Assembly (NCBI GenBank): GCA_027039975.1
Contig: JALWFE010000132.1
Coordinates: forward strand, 1 to 64,000
DNA: 64,000 bases
Direction of reading: 5' to 3'
Source of the DNA: Flavobacteriales bacterium
GTDB taxonomy: Bacteria; Bacteroidota; Bacteroidia; Flavobacteriales; Flavobacteriaceae
Below are positions 31,072-40,496 of this stretch, piece by piece. A program made the translations under genes and the position numbers. Positions within the stretch are counted from its first letter, which is position 1; every line of letters starts with the position of its first letter. The notes under the pieces are model-generated. The model worked only from the letters and a program-made list of their open reading frames with translations, had not been told where the DNA came from and ran no database searches.

Positions 31072-31677
31072 TTATTCCCGCTTGGCCGTAAGCTCTATTT
31101 TCAAATCAATCTCATCCGGTACCGTCCAACCGTTTTCATCGTCGGAATAAGGTCTTTTCGGCGACATCCGGTAAACACCCCAATCCGTACGGTCGATAGA
31201 AAACTTCTCCGAAGTCATCGTCAATAAATCACCTTCCACTTTGATATGTGCTTTGAAACTCACACAATTGGTAATGCCGTGCATCGTAAAATCACCTATT
31301 AATTGATAGGTATCACCCGTTAAATGATAAGCATCTTCCAGCATAAAAATCGCATAAGGATATTTATCCGCTTCAAAAAATTCATTTTTCAGAGTATTTT
31401 CCAATATCATAACCGCTGTGCCGTATTGTTTTGTATCCATATCCAAATCCTTGATACTGTGCACATCTATTACAAACAAACCGCCAACAGGTTGGTCGTT
31501 TTCCAAAACAAAACCACCGTCTTGCAATTTGATTAAGCCGTTGTGTTTATCACATTTCCACAATATTTTACTTTTTAGAGTATCCACTCTATAAAAGCTA
31601 AACTTATCGTCTTCTTGAGCACGGGAAATATAACCGGTGAAAAGGAATAATAGTAATATGTAAAGAAGTTTTTTCAT
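31072..31677 (-). CDS. YceI-like family protein
   Basis: 'YPYAIFMLEDAYHLTGDTYQLIGDFTMHGITNCVSFKAHI' and 'KFSIDRTDWGVYRM'. Confidence 0.88.
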   Translation of the reverse strand: MKKLLYILLLFLFTGYISRAQEDDKFSFYRVDTLKSKILWKCDKHNGLIKLQDGGFVLENDQPVGGLFVIDVHSIKDLDMDTKQYGTAVMILENTLKNEFFEADKYPYAIFMLEDAYHLTGDTYQLIGDFTMHGITNCVSFKAHIKVEGDLLTMTSEKFSIDRTDWGVYRMSPKRPYSDDENGWTVPDEIDLKIELTAKRE

Positions 31678-31786
31678 TTAATATTTCAAATTTTACAGGT
31701 CACCGAGCGATTTTTGACGTAGGAAAAAATTGCATTTTCCACTTGATACTTTTAACTTTCAACTCGAGACGTTGCTTGCAATGTCT

Positions 31787-32689
31787 CTACTTTCCCCTGT
31801 CTTGCCAAATACCTGTTGCAAAACCTTTTTCATCGATAAATTCTTTAATTTCATCCGGTATGTTTTTGGCACCGTTAAAATCGGTTCCTTCAAATTCGGT
31901 TCCGAAAAAATTACATCCGTACAAATCGGCTCCCGAAAAATCAGCCCCTTGCAAATGTCCGCCTTGAAAATTGGCATGTCGTAATTTGGCATTGATAAAA
32001 GTGGAACCTTCCAATCCGCCACCGGTAAAATCGGCATAAGAAAAATCGGTACTGTCCAACTTCGAATCTTTCAAAACCGCTCTGATTAATTTGGCTTTTA
32101 CTGCCCGGCTTCCCGTAAAATCGGCATGAACAAACTCGGCATCTTTGAGCAAAGCCCCGGTCATATCACAATCACGTAATTTGGCAAAATGACCTTCCAT
32201 ACCGAACATATTAGCCCCACGGAAAGTGGAATGGCTCAAATCGGCATAATTGACATGCACGTGAAACAAGCGTGACTGGTCGAAATTGCAATGCGTCAAA
32301 TTTGCCCCGTCAAACAAGGACCAACGGATATCCGCCGCTCTGAAATCACTCCCGTGAAAATCCGTATCTTCACATTTAGCCGACCGAAAAGACGCCCCTC
32401 TGAAATCACCGAAAAGTATATGCTCGTCAGACCAATAGATTTTATCGAGGTTTTCCCGCCTGAAATCATCACTGTCTCGCGGCACGGCTTTTATGCCTTT
32501 TAAACGTTGAATGCCTGTGTCCTGATCAATAATGGAGTCCAATTGGTTTTGTTCCAAAAAATTTATCAATTCGGGAATGTTGGTCGTATCGGACTCCACA
32601 CCGGCCGTCTCTTGTCCACCTTGATTACCTCCACAGGATAACAAGGTCAGGATTATAAAACCGGTGATGATGAATATTTGTCTTTTCAT
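31787..32689 (-). CDS. Pentapeptide-repeat lipoprotein
   Basis: Lipobox 'LTLLSCGG'; A(D/N)LXX repeats from 'LFGDFRGASFRSAKCEDTDFHGSDFRAADIRW' onward. Confidence 0.92.
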   Translation of the reverse strand: MKRQIFIITGFIILTLLSCGGNQGGQETAGVESDTTNIPELINFLEQNQLDSIIDQDTGIQRLKGIKAVPRDSDDFRRENLDKIYWSDEHILFGDFRGASFRSAKCEDTDFHGSDFRAADIRWSLFDGANLTHCNFDQSRLFHVHVNYADLSHSTFRGANMFGMEGHFAKLRDCDMTGALLKDAEFVHADFTGSRAVKAKLIRAVLKDSKLDSTDFSYADFTGGGLEGSTFINAKLRHANFQGGHLQGADFSGADLYGCNFFGTEFEGTDFNGAKNIPDEIKEFIDEKGFATGIWQDRGK

Positions 32690-32699
32690 TGTTCTTGCT

Positions 32700-33031
32700 G
32701 GTTAACTGGTTAATCGGTTATTTGGTTATTTGATGCCGGGACTTCGGTACACCACTCCTTTGTCGTGACACTCAGCCACCTTTGATTCTATTTCCTTAGG
32801 TCACTGAGTGTTCTTTGCGACACAGGAGCAAAGAATGTATCGAAGTGACCGGTGTCGCTCTTCGCACTTTTTCGCTTAGGTTACTGAGCTTGTCGAAGTG
32901 TCCATTCTCAATTATCCCTTATCTCTTATCCCTGATCCAATCACACTCCGCACTTTACCACTTTCCATTAGACACTTTATCGCTTTTCACTAGGCACTTT
33001 CCACTTAGACGTTGCATACAACGTCTCTACA
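32700..33031. repeat. Composite intergenic repeat mosaic
   Basis: TGGTTAACTGGTTAATCGGTTATTTGG block, GGTTACTGAGCTTGTCGAAGTG, TTATCCCTTATCTCTTATCCC, CACTTTCCA blocks, terminal AGACGTTGCATACAACGTCT palindrome. Confidence 0.8.
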
Positions 33032-33857
33032 CAACATCATGCTTTTTAAAATATCTATATCCGAATACCGAAAATAACATACCGAGAACAAGGGGATATA
33101 ACAATGAAAAAATAGTAAATGTCGAACGGCTGACCGTGTCGAGTATATAATACGATACCGGTCCCATAACGGTTAATTTCGGATCGAACAAAATCAAACT
33201 GCCGGTTCTGAACACCTGCAACGGATTAAACAAACTCGCAATAATCACCGCTTCGGGATTGATACGCATTTTGAGCATCATTCCTATCAACAAAATATCC
33301 ATAAACGCCACTAAAAACAACCAGATGATAAAAGCCGTGCTCAACGCCATTTCCTGTGATTTGGAAACGGTGGACAAAAACATACTTAATCCGAGAAAGA
33401 AAAAAACCATCATAGCCAACAAGCCACTGTATAAAACAAACAAATCCCAAGGCACATCCAAATTGATTATCAATCCCCAAAGTGCCGCTCCGAGAAAAGC
33501 GATAAATACCGGGACATAAATCACAAAAAAACGACTCAAAAATTTGCCCCAGTAATAACTCCTGAAAGAAATAGGTAAGGACAAATAATATTCCAACACC
33601 CCGTTTTCTTTATCCCCGACAACGGAACGCACGGTCGAAATCAAAACATAAATAGGCAAGATAACCATACTCACTTGCATAAAAGTAATCATCAACCGGC
33701 TCAATCCGACAAATCCGACAACCTGCGATTCGGTAATACCGGTGGCAAACATTACTGCAACAAAACCGCCTAACAGTAAACTGTATGCCCAAAAAGATTT
33801 GGAACGTAAATTTTGCTTGATATCCGATTTTAAGACTTGTATTAAAGTTTTGTTCAT
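33027..33857 (-). CDS. nosY: ABC transporter permease NosY
   Basis: 276 aa, ABC-2 type permease, in cluster with nosF/nosL/nosD. Confidence 0.88.
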   Translation of the reverse strand: MNKTLIQVLKSDIKQNLRSKSFWAYSLLLGGFVAVMFATGITESQVVGFVGLSRLMITFMQVSMVILPIYVLISTVRSVVGDKENGVLEYYLSLPISFRSYYWGKFLSRFFVIYVPVFIAFLGAALWGLIINLDVPWDLFVLYSGLLAMMVFFFLGLSMFLSTVSKSQEMALSTAFIIWLFLVAFMDILLIGMMLKMRINPEAVIIASLFNPLQVFRTGSLILFDPKLTVMGPVSYYILDTVSRSTFTIFSLLYPLVLGMLFSVFGYRYFKKHDVV

Positions 33858-33881
33858 ATCCTTATAAATTTGTTTTGTTAA

Positions 33882-34421
33882 TTACCCCCCGCATTTGCCA
33901 CCGCCACACTTTCCGGGGGCACATTTCATACCACCTTCGCCTTCTTTACCGCTGACTGACATTTTCTTTTGCTTGATAAATTCCGCCCGCTTGGTTTTAC
34001 CCTCGTTAATACGCTGTATCACAGTTTTAAAATCATATTTAGCCGAATCCGTTTTATGCGCCAATGCCCCATATCCGTATCCCATAGGTGTTCGGTCACC
34101 AAAACGGTACCAAGCTTTTTCGGCATCTATCCATTTGCCGGTTTCCGCATCACCTATCCAGATTTTATATGTCTTACCTTTCCAAGTATTAAAATCACCA
34201 TCCCGCATATCTTCCGCCAAACAACCGATATCATCATACCAACGCACATCACCGTGTTCGTTGATGGCTTGCAAATTGTATTTCGGATCATCCAAACCCA
34301 TTTTACAAACATAACACACGTCACGGTCATAATTGACTTGTCGCGGGCTGAAATCCACTTTGCTGTTGCAACTAGATAAAAATACTAAAAATAAAACGGT
34401 AATTAAGGCTAATTTTTTCAT
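33882..34421 (-). CDS. nosL: NosL copper-chaperone lipoprotein with Cys-rich tail
   Basis: Lipobox 'LSSC'; 'DVCYVCKMGL'; C-terminal GGMKCAPGKCGGGKCGG. Confidence 0.88.
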   Translation of the reverse strand: MKKLALITVLFLVFLSSCNSKVDFSPRQVNYDRDVCYVCKMGLDDPKYNLQAINEHGDVRWYDDIGCLAEDMRDGDFNTWKGKTYKIWIGDAETGKWIDAEKAWYRFGDRTPMGYGYGALAHKTDSAKYDFKTVIQRINEGKTKRAEFIKQKKMSVSGKEGEGGMKCAPGKCGGGKCGG

Positions 34422-34501
34422 ATTCTAATTTTTTTTTTTTAGAGACCTAATAAATATTGACTTTCCCATCAGACCTATCAGGTTTGAAAAACCTAACAAG
34501 G

Positions 34502-35152
34502 CTAATAGGTCTTGTCAACAACTATTTCTCCCAAATCCATTTCAATCAACCGGTTGATCAAATCTTCAATCTCATCAACACGGTGACTACTCAAAATCAT
34601 CAATGTATCTCCTGGTAAAGCTTTCAAATATTTAAATAAAATTTCACGCGCTTCCGGGTCCAAATTAGCCGACGGCTCATCCATCAACAAGATTTTCGGA
34701 TTACGCGCCAATGCCAAAGACACCAATAATTTCTGTTTCATCCCTCCTGATAATTTCAAAAAGGGTTTATTCAGGTGATTTTCAACATCTAATTTCAAAT
34801 CATTGGCTATTTGGACAAACTTTTCTCTATCGGTTTTGGTAACCACGGCAAAAAAATCCATAATTTCGGCAACGGTCATTTTAAGTGGTGGAGGCAATTG
34901 CGGTACAAAGCCTACTTCCTGTAAAATTTCTTCCCGTTCGGTTCTCGAATTTTTACCCAGCACACTTAAAAAACCTTCATAAGTGTAAAGCCCTAAAATA
35001 CAACGTATCAAAGTTGTTTTTCCCGCACCGTTTTGTCCGATAAGGGCAATACGGTCCCCTTGCTTAAACTGTACCGTCAAATCCTTGATTACCTGAACTT
35101 TATTAAAAGTTTTTGATAAATTTTTAATATCGATTAATACTTTTTGCTCCAT
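34502..35152 (-). CDS. nosF: ABC transporter ATPase NosF
   Basis: Walker A GQNGAGKTT, signature LSGGMKQK, Walker B ILLMDEP; cluster context. Confidence 0.9.
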   Translation of the reverse strand: MEQKVLIDIKNLSKTFNKVQVIKDLTVQFKQGDRIALIGQNGAGKTTLIRCILGLYTYEGFLSVLGKNSRTEREEILQEVGFVPQLPPPLKMTVAEIMDFFAVVTKTDREKFVQIANDLKLDVENHLNKPFLKLSGGMKQKLLVSLALARNPKILLMDEPSANLDPEAREILFKYLKALPGDTLMILSSHRVDEIEDLINRLIEMDLGEIVVDKTY

Positions 35153-35154
35153 AT

Positions 35155-36186
35155 TTATTTTTCCTGCTTTTTATCAGTCACATCATCCGGTATTTCCAGC
35201 GGATGCAATTCTTTTTTCTCCTCAACTTTTCCTAAAACATAACTCGGTGCTTTAAAACCGAACGACAAAGCTTCTCCGTAACAAACATCGACACACAAAC
35301 CGCATTTGGTACAATCACCACCGGTAAAATGCACTTCACGGGTAGCGGCACCTTTTTTGACAAACCAAAGTTCGTGCGGCACCAAACAAACATCCTGACA
35401 ATCGGTACAATAACCACATTTGTCTAATTCGAATTTAATCCCTATCGGTGACAAATCACCGATAATACCATAAGTTGTTCCGATAGGACAGACATAACGG
35501 CACCAAAAACGCTTGACACCGAAAATTTCAAACAACAATAAAGCAACCACCCAAATCAATGCCAATCCCGGTCCGTAAATCAACGAACGGGACAAAATTC
35601 CCACCGGATTGATATCTTCAAATACCAATTCTTTGGTAACAAATGCCAACAATAAAAATCCTGCCCAAAAAACATATTTAACGGTGGTATCATAGATTTT
35701 ATCCCGGACTTTTTTCTTTTTGATAAAATAAGCCCGGACTTTCTCACCCATTTCAGCCAAGAAATGATAAGGACAAACCCACGAACAAAAAGCACGCCCG
35801 CCACCTATCAACCAATAAATAGTTAATATGACAAAAAAACCTATCCAAAAATTAGTAGTCAATAATGCCAGAAAACCTACACGGGAACTGATGACCAATT
35901 CTTGTGCGGAATTAAAAGGATCCATCAAATATATTCCGATTAATCGTGAACCGCTCAATGAACCTTCCAAAATGGACAAATCAAAAGCAAATGACGTGAT
36001 AAACAGCACATTGATAAAAATCAAGAATGCCCAACGGCGGTTACGCCATTTATGTTTATTGATATGACTGTCGTGCCATTCTTTAAAAGTAAATCCCAAG
36101 CGGGCAAAAGGCAAGTTGGAACGGTCTTTCGGTGGAAGCGGTTTTCTTTTTTTATCTCTGGTAATCCAATCGTATAAAAATGCCAT
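35155..36186 (-). CDS. nosH: NosH/NapH-like polyferredoxin quinol dehydrogenase membrane subunit
   Basis: TM segments with 'CSWVCPYHF', 'CRYVCPIG', then two 4Fe-4S motifs 'CGYCTDCQDVC', 'CTKCGLCVDVC'. Confidence 0.85.
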   Translation of the reverse strand: MAFLYDWITRDKKRKPLPPKDRSNLPFARLGFTFKEWHDSHINKHKWRNRRWAFLIFINVLFITSFAFDLSILEGSLSGSRLIGIYLMDPFNSAQELVISSRVGFLALLTTNFWIGFFVILTIYWLIGGGRAFCSWVCPYHFLAEMGEKVRAYFIKKKKVRDKIYDTTVKYVFWAGFLLLAFVTKELVFEDINPVGILSRSLIYGPGLALIWVVALLLFEIFGVKRFWCRYVCPIGTTYGIIGDLSPIGIKFELDKCGYCTDCQDVCLVPHELWFVKKGAATREVHFTGGDCTKCGLCVDVCYGEALSFGFKAPSYVLGKVEEKKELHPLEIPDDVTDKKQEK

Positions 36187-36207
36187 AATTCAAAGTTTTT
36201 AAGTTAA

Positions 36208-37035
36208 TTAAGAAAACCTTGGTTCTTTATCCACAGGTTTTACAATTATCGATACCGGATTAGTCGGGCAGACCATTTGACAGACACCGCAACCGACACA
36301 ACCGTCTTTGACTTTTGGTAAAAATTTACCTTCTTCAATTTTATTTAACTCGATAGCTTCCTCTCCCAACGGACAATAGATAACACACAAATCGCAAATT
36401 TCCCTGTTGACTTGCGTTTCTTCGATACGCACCCGTTCCGTTTGTCCGGGTGGACGTAATTTTCCTTTATTGCCATGACCGAGCGTCCCTTTATAACCGT
36501 GACCGTTATAGGCCAGACATTGTTCAGGGTTAGGAATTTCAGCTTCTCCGATTTTATCGGCCCGTTTCATAGCTGTAATTTGCACTTCAAAAGGATTAAT
36601 ATCCTTAGGAAATCTTCCATCCGGATATTTCTCAAACAAAGGTGCAACAGCTTTATTACCGGCTTCTTTAAAAATCTGAAAATCAATAGCTGCCGTAGGA
36701 CACGTCTCGGCACATTGAATAGCATCACAAGAAAAATCACAAGCTTGTACATTAGGGTCAATAAAAGGGGTGCCGTAAGATAAACCATCGTCCCAGTCTG
36801 CCAATTTGATAGCTCTTACGGGGCAAATTTGCACACACAAACCACATTTGATACAAGAGAATAAAAAATCTTTTTCGGCTCTGGACCCGGGCGGTCGCAA
36901 ATAGCCCTGCTCTATTAAACTACTTTTGTCTTTGAAGTAGTAAGCGGCACTTCCCACCACTGCCAACGACACTACTGCCGAGACACCGGCTTTTAAGAAT
37001 TGCCTTCTGTCGATTTTAGAGTTAGTTTTTGCCAT
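36208..37035 (-). CDS. nosG: NosG/NapG-like periplasmic ferredoxin, Tat signal
   Basis: 'DRRQFLKAG' Tat motif; multiple CXXCXXC...CP motifs. Confidence 0.85.
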   Translation of the reverse strand: MAKTNSKIDRRQFLKAGVSAVVSLAVVGSAAYYFKDKSSLIEQGYLRPPGSRAEKDFLFSCIKCGLCVQICPVRAIKLADWDDGLSYGTPFIDPNVQACDFSCDAIQCAETCPTAAIDFQIFKEAGNKAVAPLFEKYPDGRFPKDINPFEVQITAMKRADKIGEAEIPNPEQCLAYNGHGYKGTLGHGNKGKLRPPGQTERVRIEETQVNREICDLCVIYCPLGEEAIELNKIEEGKFLPKVKDGCVGCGVCQMVCPTNPVSIIVKPVDKEPRFS

Positions 37036-37039
37036 TATT

Positions 37040-37488
37040 TTATGGTTATTTGGTTATCTGTTGATTTGGTTATACTGGTTAATCGGTTATTTGGTTATCT
37101 GGTTATTTGAGTGCCAAGTGCCTAGTAAAAAGTGCCAAGTGCGTTTTAGGTTCATAGCGTGTTTTGTTAATAATGATTGTTTTCGTTTGATGTCCGGTTC
37201 CTGATGTCTTGTGTTAGATGCCGGGTGTCCGCTGTCCGGTGTCGGACGTCAGATGTTGGATGTCGGATGTATTATTCATTTTAAATTTTATTTTTTACCA
37301 TAGAGTTGATGCACTGAGCTTACCGAAGTGCGGTCACTGAGCTTGTCGAAGTGTCCACTTTTAACTCATTCGCACTTTCCACTAAAAACCTGCACTTTCC
37401 ACTTTCCACTAGGCACTTTCCACTAAAAACCCGCACTTTCCACTTTCCACTTCGCACTTTCCACTAAAAACCCGCGCTTTCCACTTTA
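37040..37488. repeat. Composite intergenic repeat mosaic inside the nos cluster
   Basis: GGTTATTTGGTTATCTG block, GTCCGGTGTCGGACGTC block, CACTGAGCTTGTCGAAGTG, then CACTTTCCACT arrays running into the upstream gene's 3' end. Confidence 0.85.
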
Positions 37489-38190
37489 CCGCTTTCCACT
37501 TTCCACTTCAGCATACACACGCTCCAATGCCTCATACAATTCATCCGGCGTCACATCCGGTTGCTTCTCCAAAATCTCCTGCATCACCACATTATCCTCT
37601 TTTCCGTTCCATTTTTTGATATATTTTCCTTCTTTGTAACCGTGCTCTTGTCTGAACTTATTCAAAACATTTTTGCCGATGTACAACCGATACAAAATAT
37701 CGAGATTAACTTGTAATTTGTAAGCCATTTTAAAAAACGCATCGACGAGTGATAAAACATCATCCGTAGTGAACAACGTTTTGATAAAATCTTCTACATA
37801 ACCTATCTGCTTATAAATATCCCTGTCAAGCGGCTTAACATCCTTTGTAAATTGTTGATAATTAACAAGTTTTGAAATGTCAAAAGCCAGTTTATCAATA
37901 TTTCCTTTTTGATTGGTTTTATAATCACGCAATGCTTCGGACATCACAAAATGCCAAATATCCACTATTTCTATTTTGATATTTTCATAATCCGGTTCGG
38001 CATCGATGTTTTTCCAGTGTTTCCAAGGATAAGAATCGACCAATTCGGCGGCTTCCAAATAGATACAACGGGGCCAATCAATCACCTTTCCTTTATCGGT
38101 AAAACCGTTTTCCCAACCCTTACCACCGGTAGCATCATTGAGTTGCTGCTGCATCTCCAACATTTGCTTGATTTTAGTCATTACGGTCAA
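37486..38190 (-). CDS. All-alpha (dimeric) dUTPase-like NTP pyrophosphohydrolase (ATG at 38181 likely)
   Basis: 'CIYLEAAELVDSYPWKHWK' and 'IKIEIVDIWHFVMSEAL' motifs of the dUTPase_2 family. Confidence 0.85.
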   Translation of the reverse strand: MTVMTKIKQMLEMQQQLNDATGGKGWENGFTDKGKVIDWPRCIYLEAAELVDSYPWKHWKNIDAEPDYENIKIEIVDIWHFVMSEALRDYKTNQKGNIDKLAFDISKLVNYQQFTKDVKPLDRDIYKQIGYVEDFIKTLFTTDDVLSLVDAFFKMAYKLQVNLDILYRLYIGKNVLNKFRQEHGYKEGKYIKKWNGKEDNVVMQEILEKQPDVTPDELYEALERVYAEVESGKR

Positions 38191-39554
38191 TTTTTAATAT
38201 CCATTTTCAAATCAAAATTCCGCTTCTTTTTAAATTTTTCCAAATTAAAAACAGGTTTCGGGTCCTTCAATACAAACTGCGGTTTGGAAAAGGGCGCTAA
38301 CTTTTCGAGATAATCCAAGATGGATAAAATAGGTGCCCCGTAAAAAAATTTGATATCGGGATTGAAACGCCACAAGCGCGCATGATATTCATAAATACGG
38401 TGTGGAAAATCACCGATATTGTCACCATCTTTGTCATAACCGGCATAATCATCCCAATAATTATTAATCCATTTATTCCGGTTAGCCGTTCCGCCACCTT
38501 GGATAAAGACTTGTGTAAGGTTGTCGTGAAACATATTTTCACTGAACACGTTACCCTCTTGATCCTTTAAAAATTCAACGGCGGTATTGCAAAATGCGAT
38601 TTCATTGCCGGCGATGGTATTGGTTTTCCAAGGAACGAACGGAGAAACATCGATATAAATACCACGGGCGGAGTAAATAAATTTATTATCGATTATCTGG
38701 TTCGACGAAGTTTCTTTCATCCCCAAACACATACCGGTTACACCTTGTGAACCTTCTATCAAATTATTATTCATAATGGTTTTCTCACTATACATCAAAA
38801 AGATACCTACGGACGAATTGGAAAAATGATTGTGAGAAATTTGATTATTATGCGAATACATAAAATGGATACTATAGCGGTTGCCGGTTCCATAGTTACC
38901 TATAAATCTATTATCAGACGAATACCATACCACCATATCGCGAACCTCGTGCCAAATATTTTCCTGAACCAAATTGTTTTTAGAATACCAAAAACGGATA
39001 GCATCACCTTTTAAACCTTTCGATTTTCTTGACATTGAAGTGATATCATTATGTTTTATTAAACCGCCATTGGACCAAAAGACGTCTATTCCAAACAGTG
39101 TTTCTTCTATTCTGTTATTAACGATAACAAAATCATTGGATTTCTTAACCTTTATGGCACAGTCTATTCTGTCCGGTGAATCACCTGATTCAATAAAATG
39201 GCAATTTTTAATAGTAACACCGGGGGCTTCGACGTATAAAACCGAACGCAATCCTTTTCCGGATATTGTAGCGGTACCTTGACAGTCGATGGTCACATTA
39301 GCCGTTTTGATATGCCCCGGTCCTTCATAAAAACCGGGTTTTAACCGTAATGTATCACCGGGCGACAAAGCATCCAACAAAGGCTGAATATCTTGTTTAT
39401 GTGACCTGTCGTCGAAACCTTTAACGGGAAATAACAAACCGGGCTTAAAACTTTCGTCTATCTGTGCAAAATTTATTGAAATAACAAAAAATAATATGTA
39501 AAAAGAAAATTTTGACATTAGAAAAACAAAATTTAGAAGATGACGGAAATACAA
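38187..39554 (-). CDS. nosD: NosD, periplasmic copper-processing beta-helix protein
   Basis: 455 aa; right-handed beta-helix repeats 'GLIKHNDI..NNLVQENIWHEVRDMVVWYSSDNRFIGNYGTGNRYSIHFMYSHNNQISHNHF'; cluster context. Confidence 0.92.
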   Translation of the reverse strand: MYFRHLLNFVFLMSKFSFYILFFVISINFAQIDESFKPGLLFPVKGFDDRSHKQDIQPLLDALSPGDTLRLKPGFYEGPGHIKTANVTIDCQGTATISGKGLRSVLYVEAPGVTIKNCHFIESGDSPDRIDCAIKVKKSNDFVIVNNRIEETLFGIDVFWSNGGLIKHNDITSMSRKSKGLKGDAIRFWYSKNNLVQENIWHEVRDMVVWYSSDNRFIGNYGTGNRYSIHFMYSHNNQISHNHFSNSSVGIFLMYSEKTIMNNNLIEGSQGVTGMCLGMKETSSNQIIDNKFIYSARGIYIDVSPFVPWKTNTIAGNEIAFCNTAVEFLKDQEGNVFSENMFHDNLTQVFIQGGGTANRNKWINNYWDDYAGYDKDGDNIGDFPHRIYEYHARLWRFNPDIKFFYGAPILSILDYLEKLAPFSKPQFVLKDPKPVFNLEKFKKKRNFDLKMDIKN

Positions 39555-39603
39555 TAAAACGATGTATTTCCGTCATTTCACAAAAATATAAAATAACTTA
39601 TTA

Positions 39604-40362
39604 TTACTTGACGGATTTAATATACTTGTTTTTAAAATTAATTGCCAAGAACAATAAAATCATACCGGACAATCCGATAAAAAATCCGATATAAGGATAA
39701 GACATAGTCGTAAATTGCGCTACTTTTCCTTCGCCAAAGACTGTAGGCATAAAGGGTTTGATACCGTTAAAGGCACCACCACCGTGTAAGCCCAGATGAT
39801 GTCCGTACCAATAGAGATAATATACATAAATAACTAAAAAATAAATTGGCGCCAAAGCAGTTAAAACACCTGCCCAAGTTAGCTTTCTGTTAGATACGAA
39901 AACAAACAGCAAGCCAAGTAATGCTAATAGTCCAAAAGCAATATGAGCATTTCTCATAATTTTATCCAAGGTTTTTAAAGCACCCGGAATTTTTTCAGGC
40001 GGAATTTTGTCTCCTGCATAAACGGGATATGGCACATGGTTGCCCAATTCGTCCACATCGTTTACACCTTGAACAATAGGATACATACCGATAAAGTGGT
40101 TGATTTTATTCATTTCAATCAAACAATCGGCACCGGCATCTACTGCTAATTCTTCGCGTTCCCGGACACCTTCACAACCGTTATATACACCGTTGTATTT
40201 GAACTCAATACGGATACCTTTGGGATACATGGCTTTGGGATATTGGATGCTCTGCAAAGCTACCCACCACATAGGCAAAAAGTATGTCGCTACGATTAAA
40301 CCTGTTCCTAACAGGCCTAAAACCATGTACAAAATTTTAAATTTTTTTGCGTTGTTATTCAT
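39604..40362 (-). CDS. nosB: NosB-like four-TM membrane protein
   Basis: 252 aa; located directly downstream of nosZ as in clade II nos clusters; 'YWYGHHLGLHGGGAFNGIKPFMPTVFG'. Confidence 0.6.
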   Translation of the reverse strand: MNNNAKKFKILYMVLGLLGTGLIVATYFLPMWWVALQSIQYPKAMYPKGIRIEFKYNGVYNGCEGVREREELAVDAGADCLIEMNKINHFIGMYPIVQGVNDVDELGNHVPYPVYAGDKIPPEKIPGALKTLDKIMRNAHIAFGLLALLGLLFVFVSNRKLTWAGVLTALAPIYFLVIYVYYLYWYGHHLGLHGGGAFNGIKPFMPTVFGEGKVAQFTTMSYPYIGFFIGLSGMILLFLAINFKNKYIKSVK

Positions 40363-40442
40363 AATTAATGGATTTTAAATTTTAAACAAATTTATAATGA
40401 TTTTAAATAATAATCAAACTATTTACTATTTATTTTTTAACA

Positions 40443-40471
40443 AATTGGGCTGTCAATTCGACAGCCCAATT
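40443..40471 (-). terminator. Perfect hairpin between nosZ and nosB
   Basis: AATTGGGCTGTC-AATTC-GACAGCCCAATT, 12-bp perfect stem. Confidence 0.65.
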
Positions 40472-40496
40472 CGTTATATTACAAACAATTAAATGT

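Noticed and set aside
33895-34379. ORFs 33895..34314 and 33969..34379 antisense to nosL
   Set aside because: No start context or family resemblance; nosL on the opposite strand explains the open frames.
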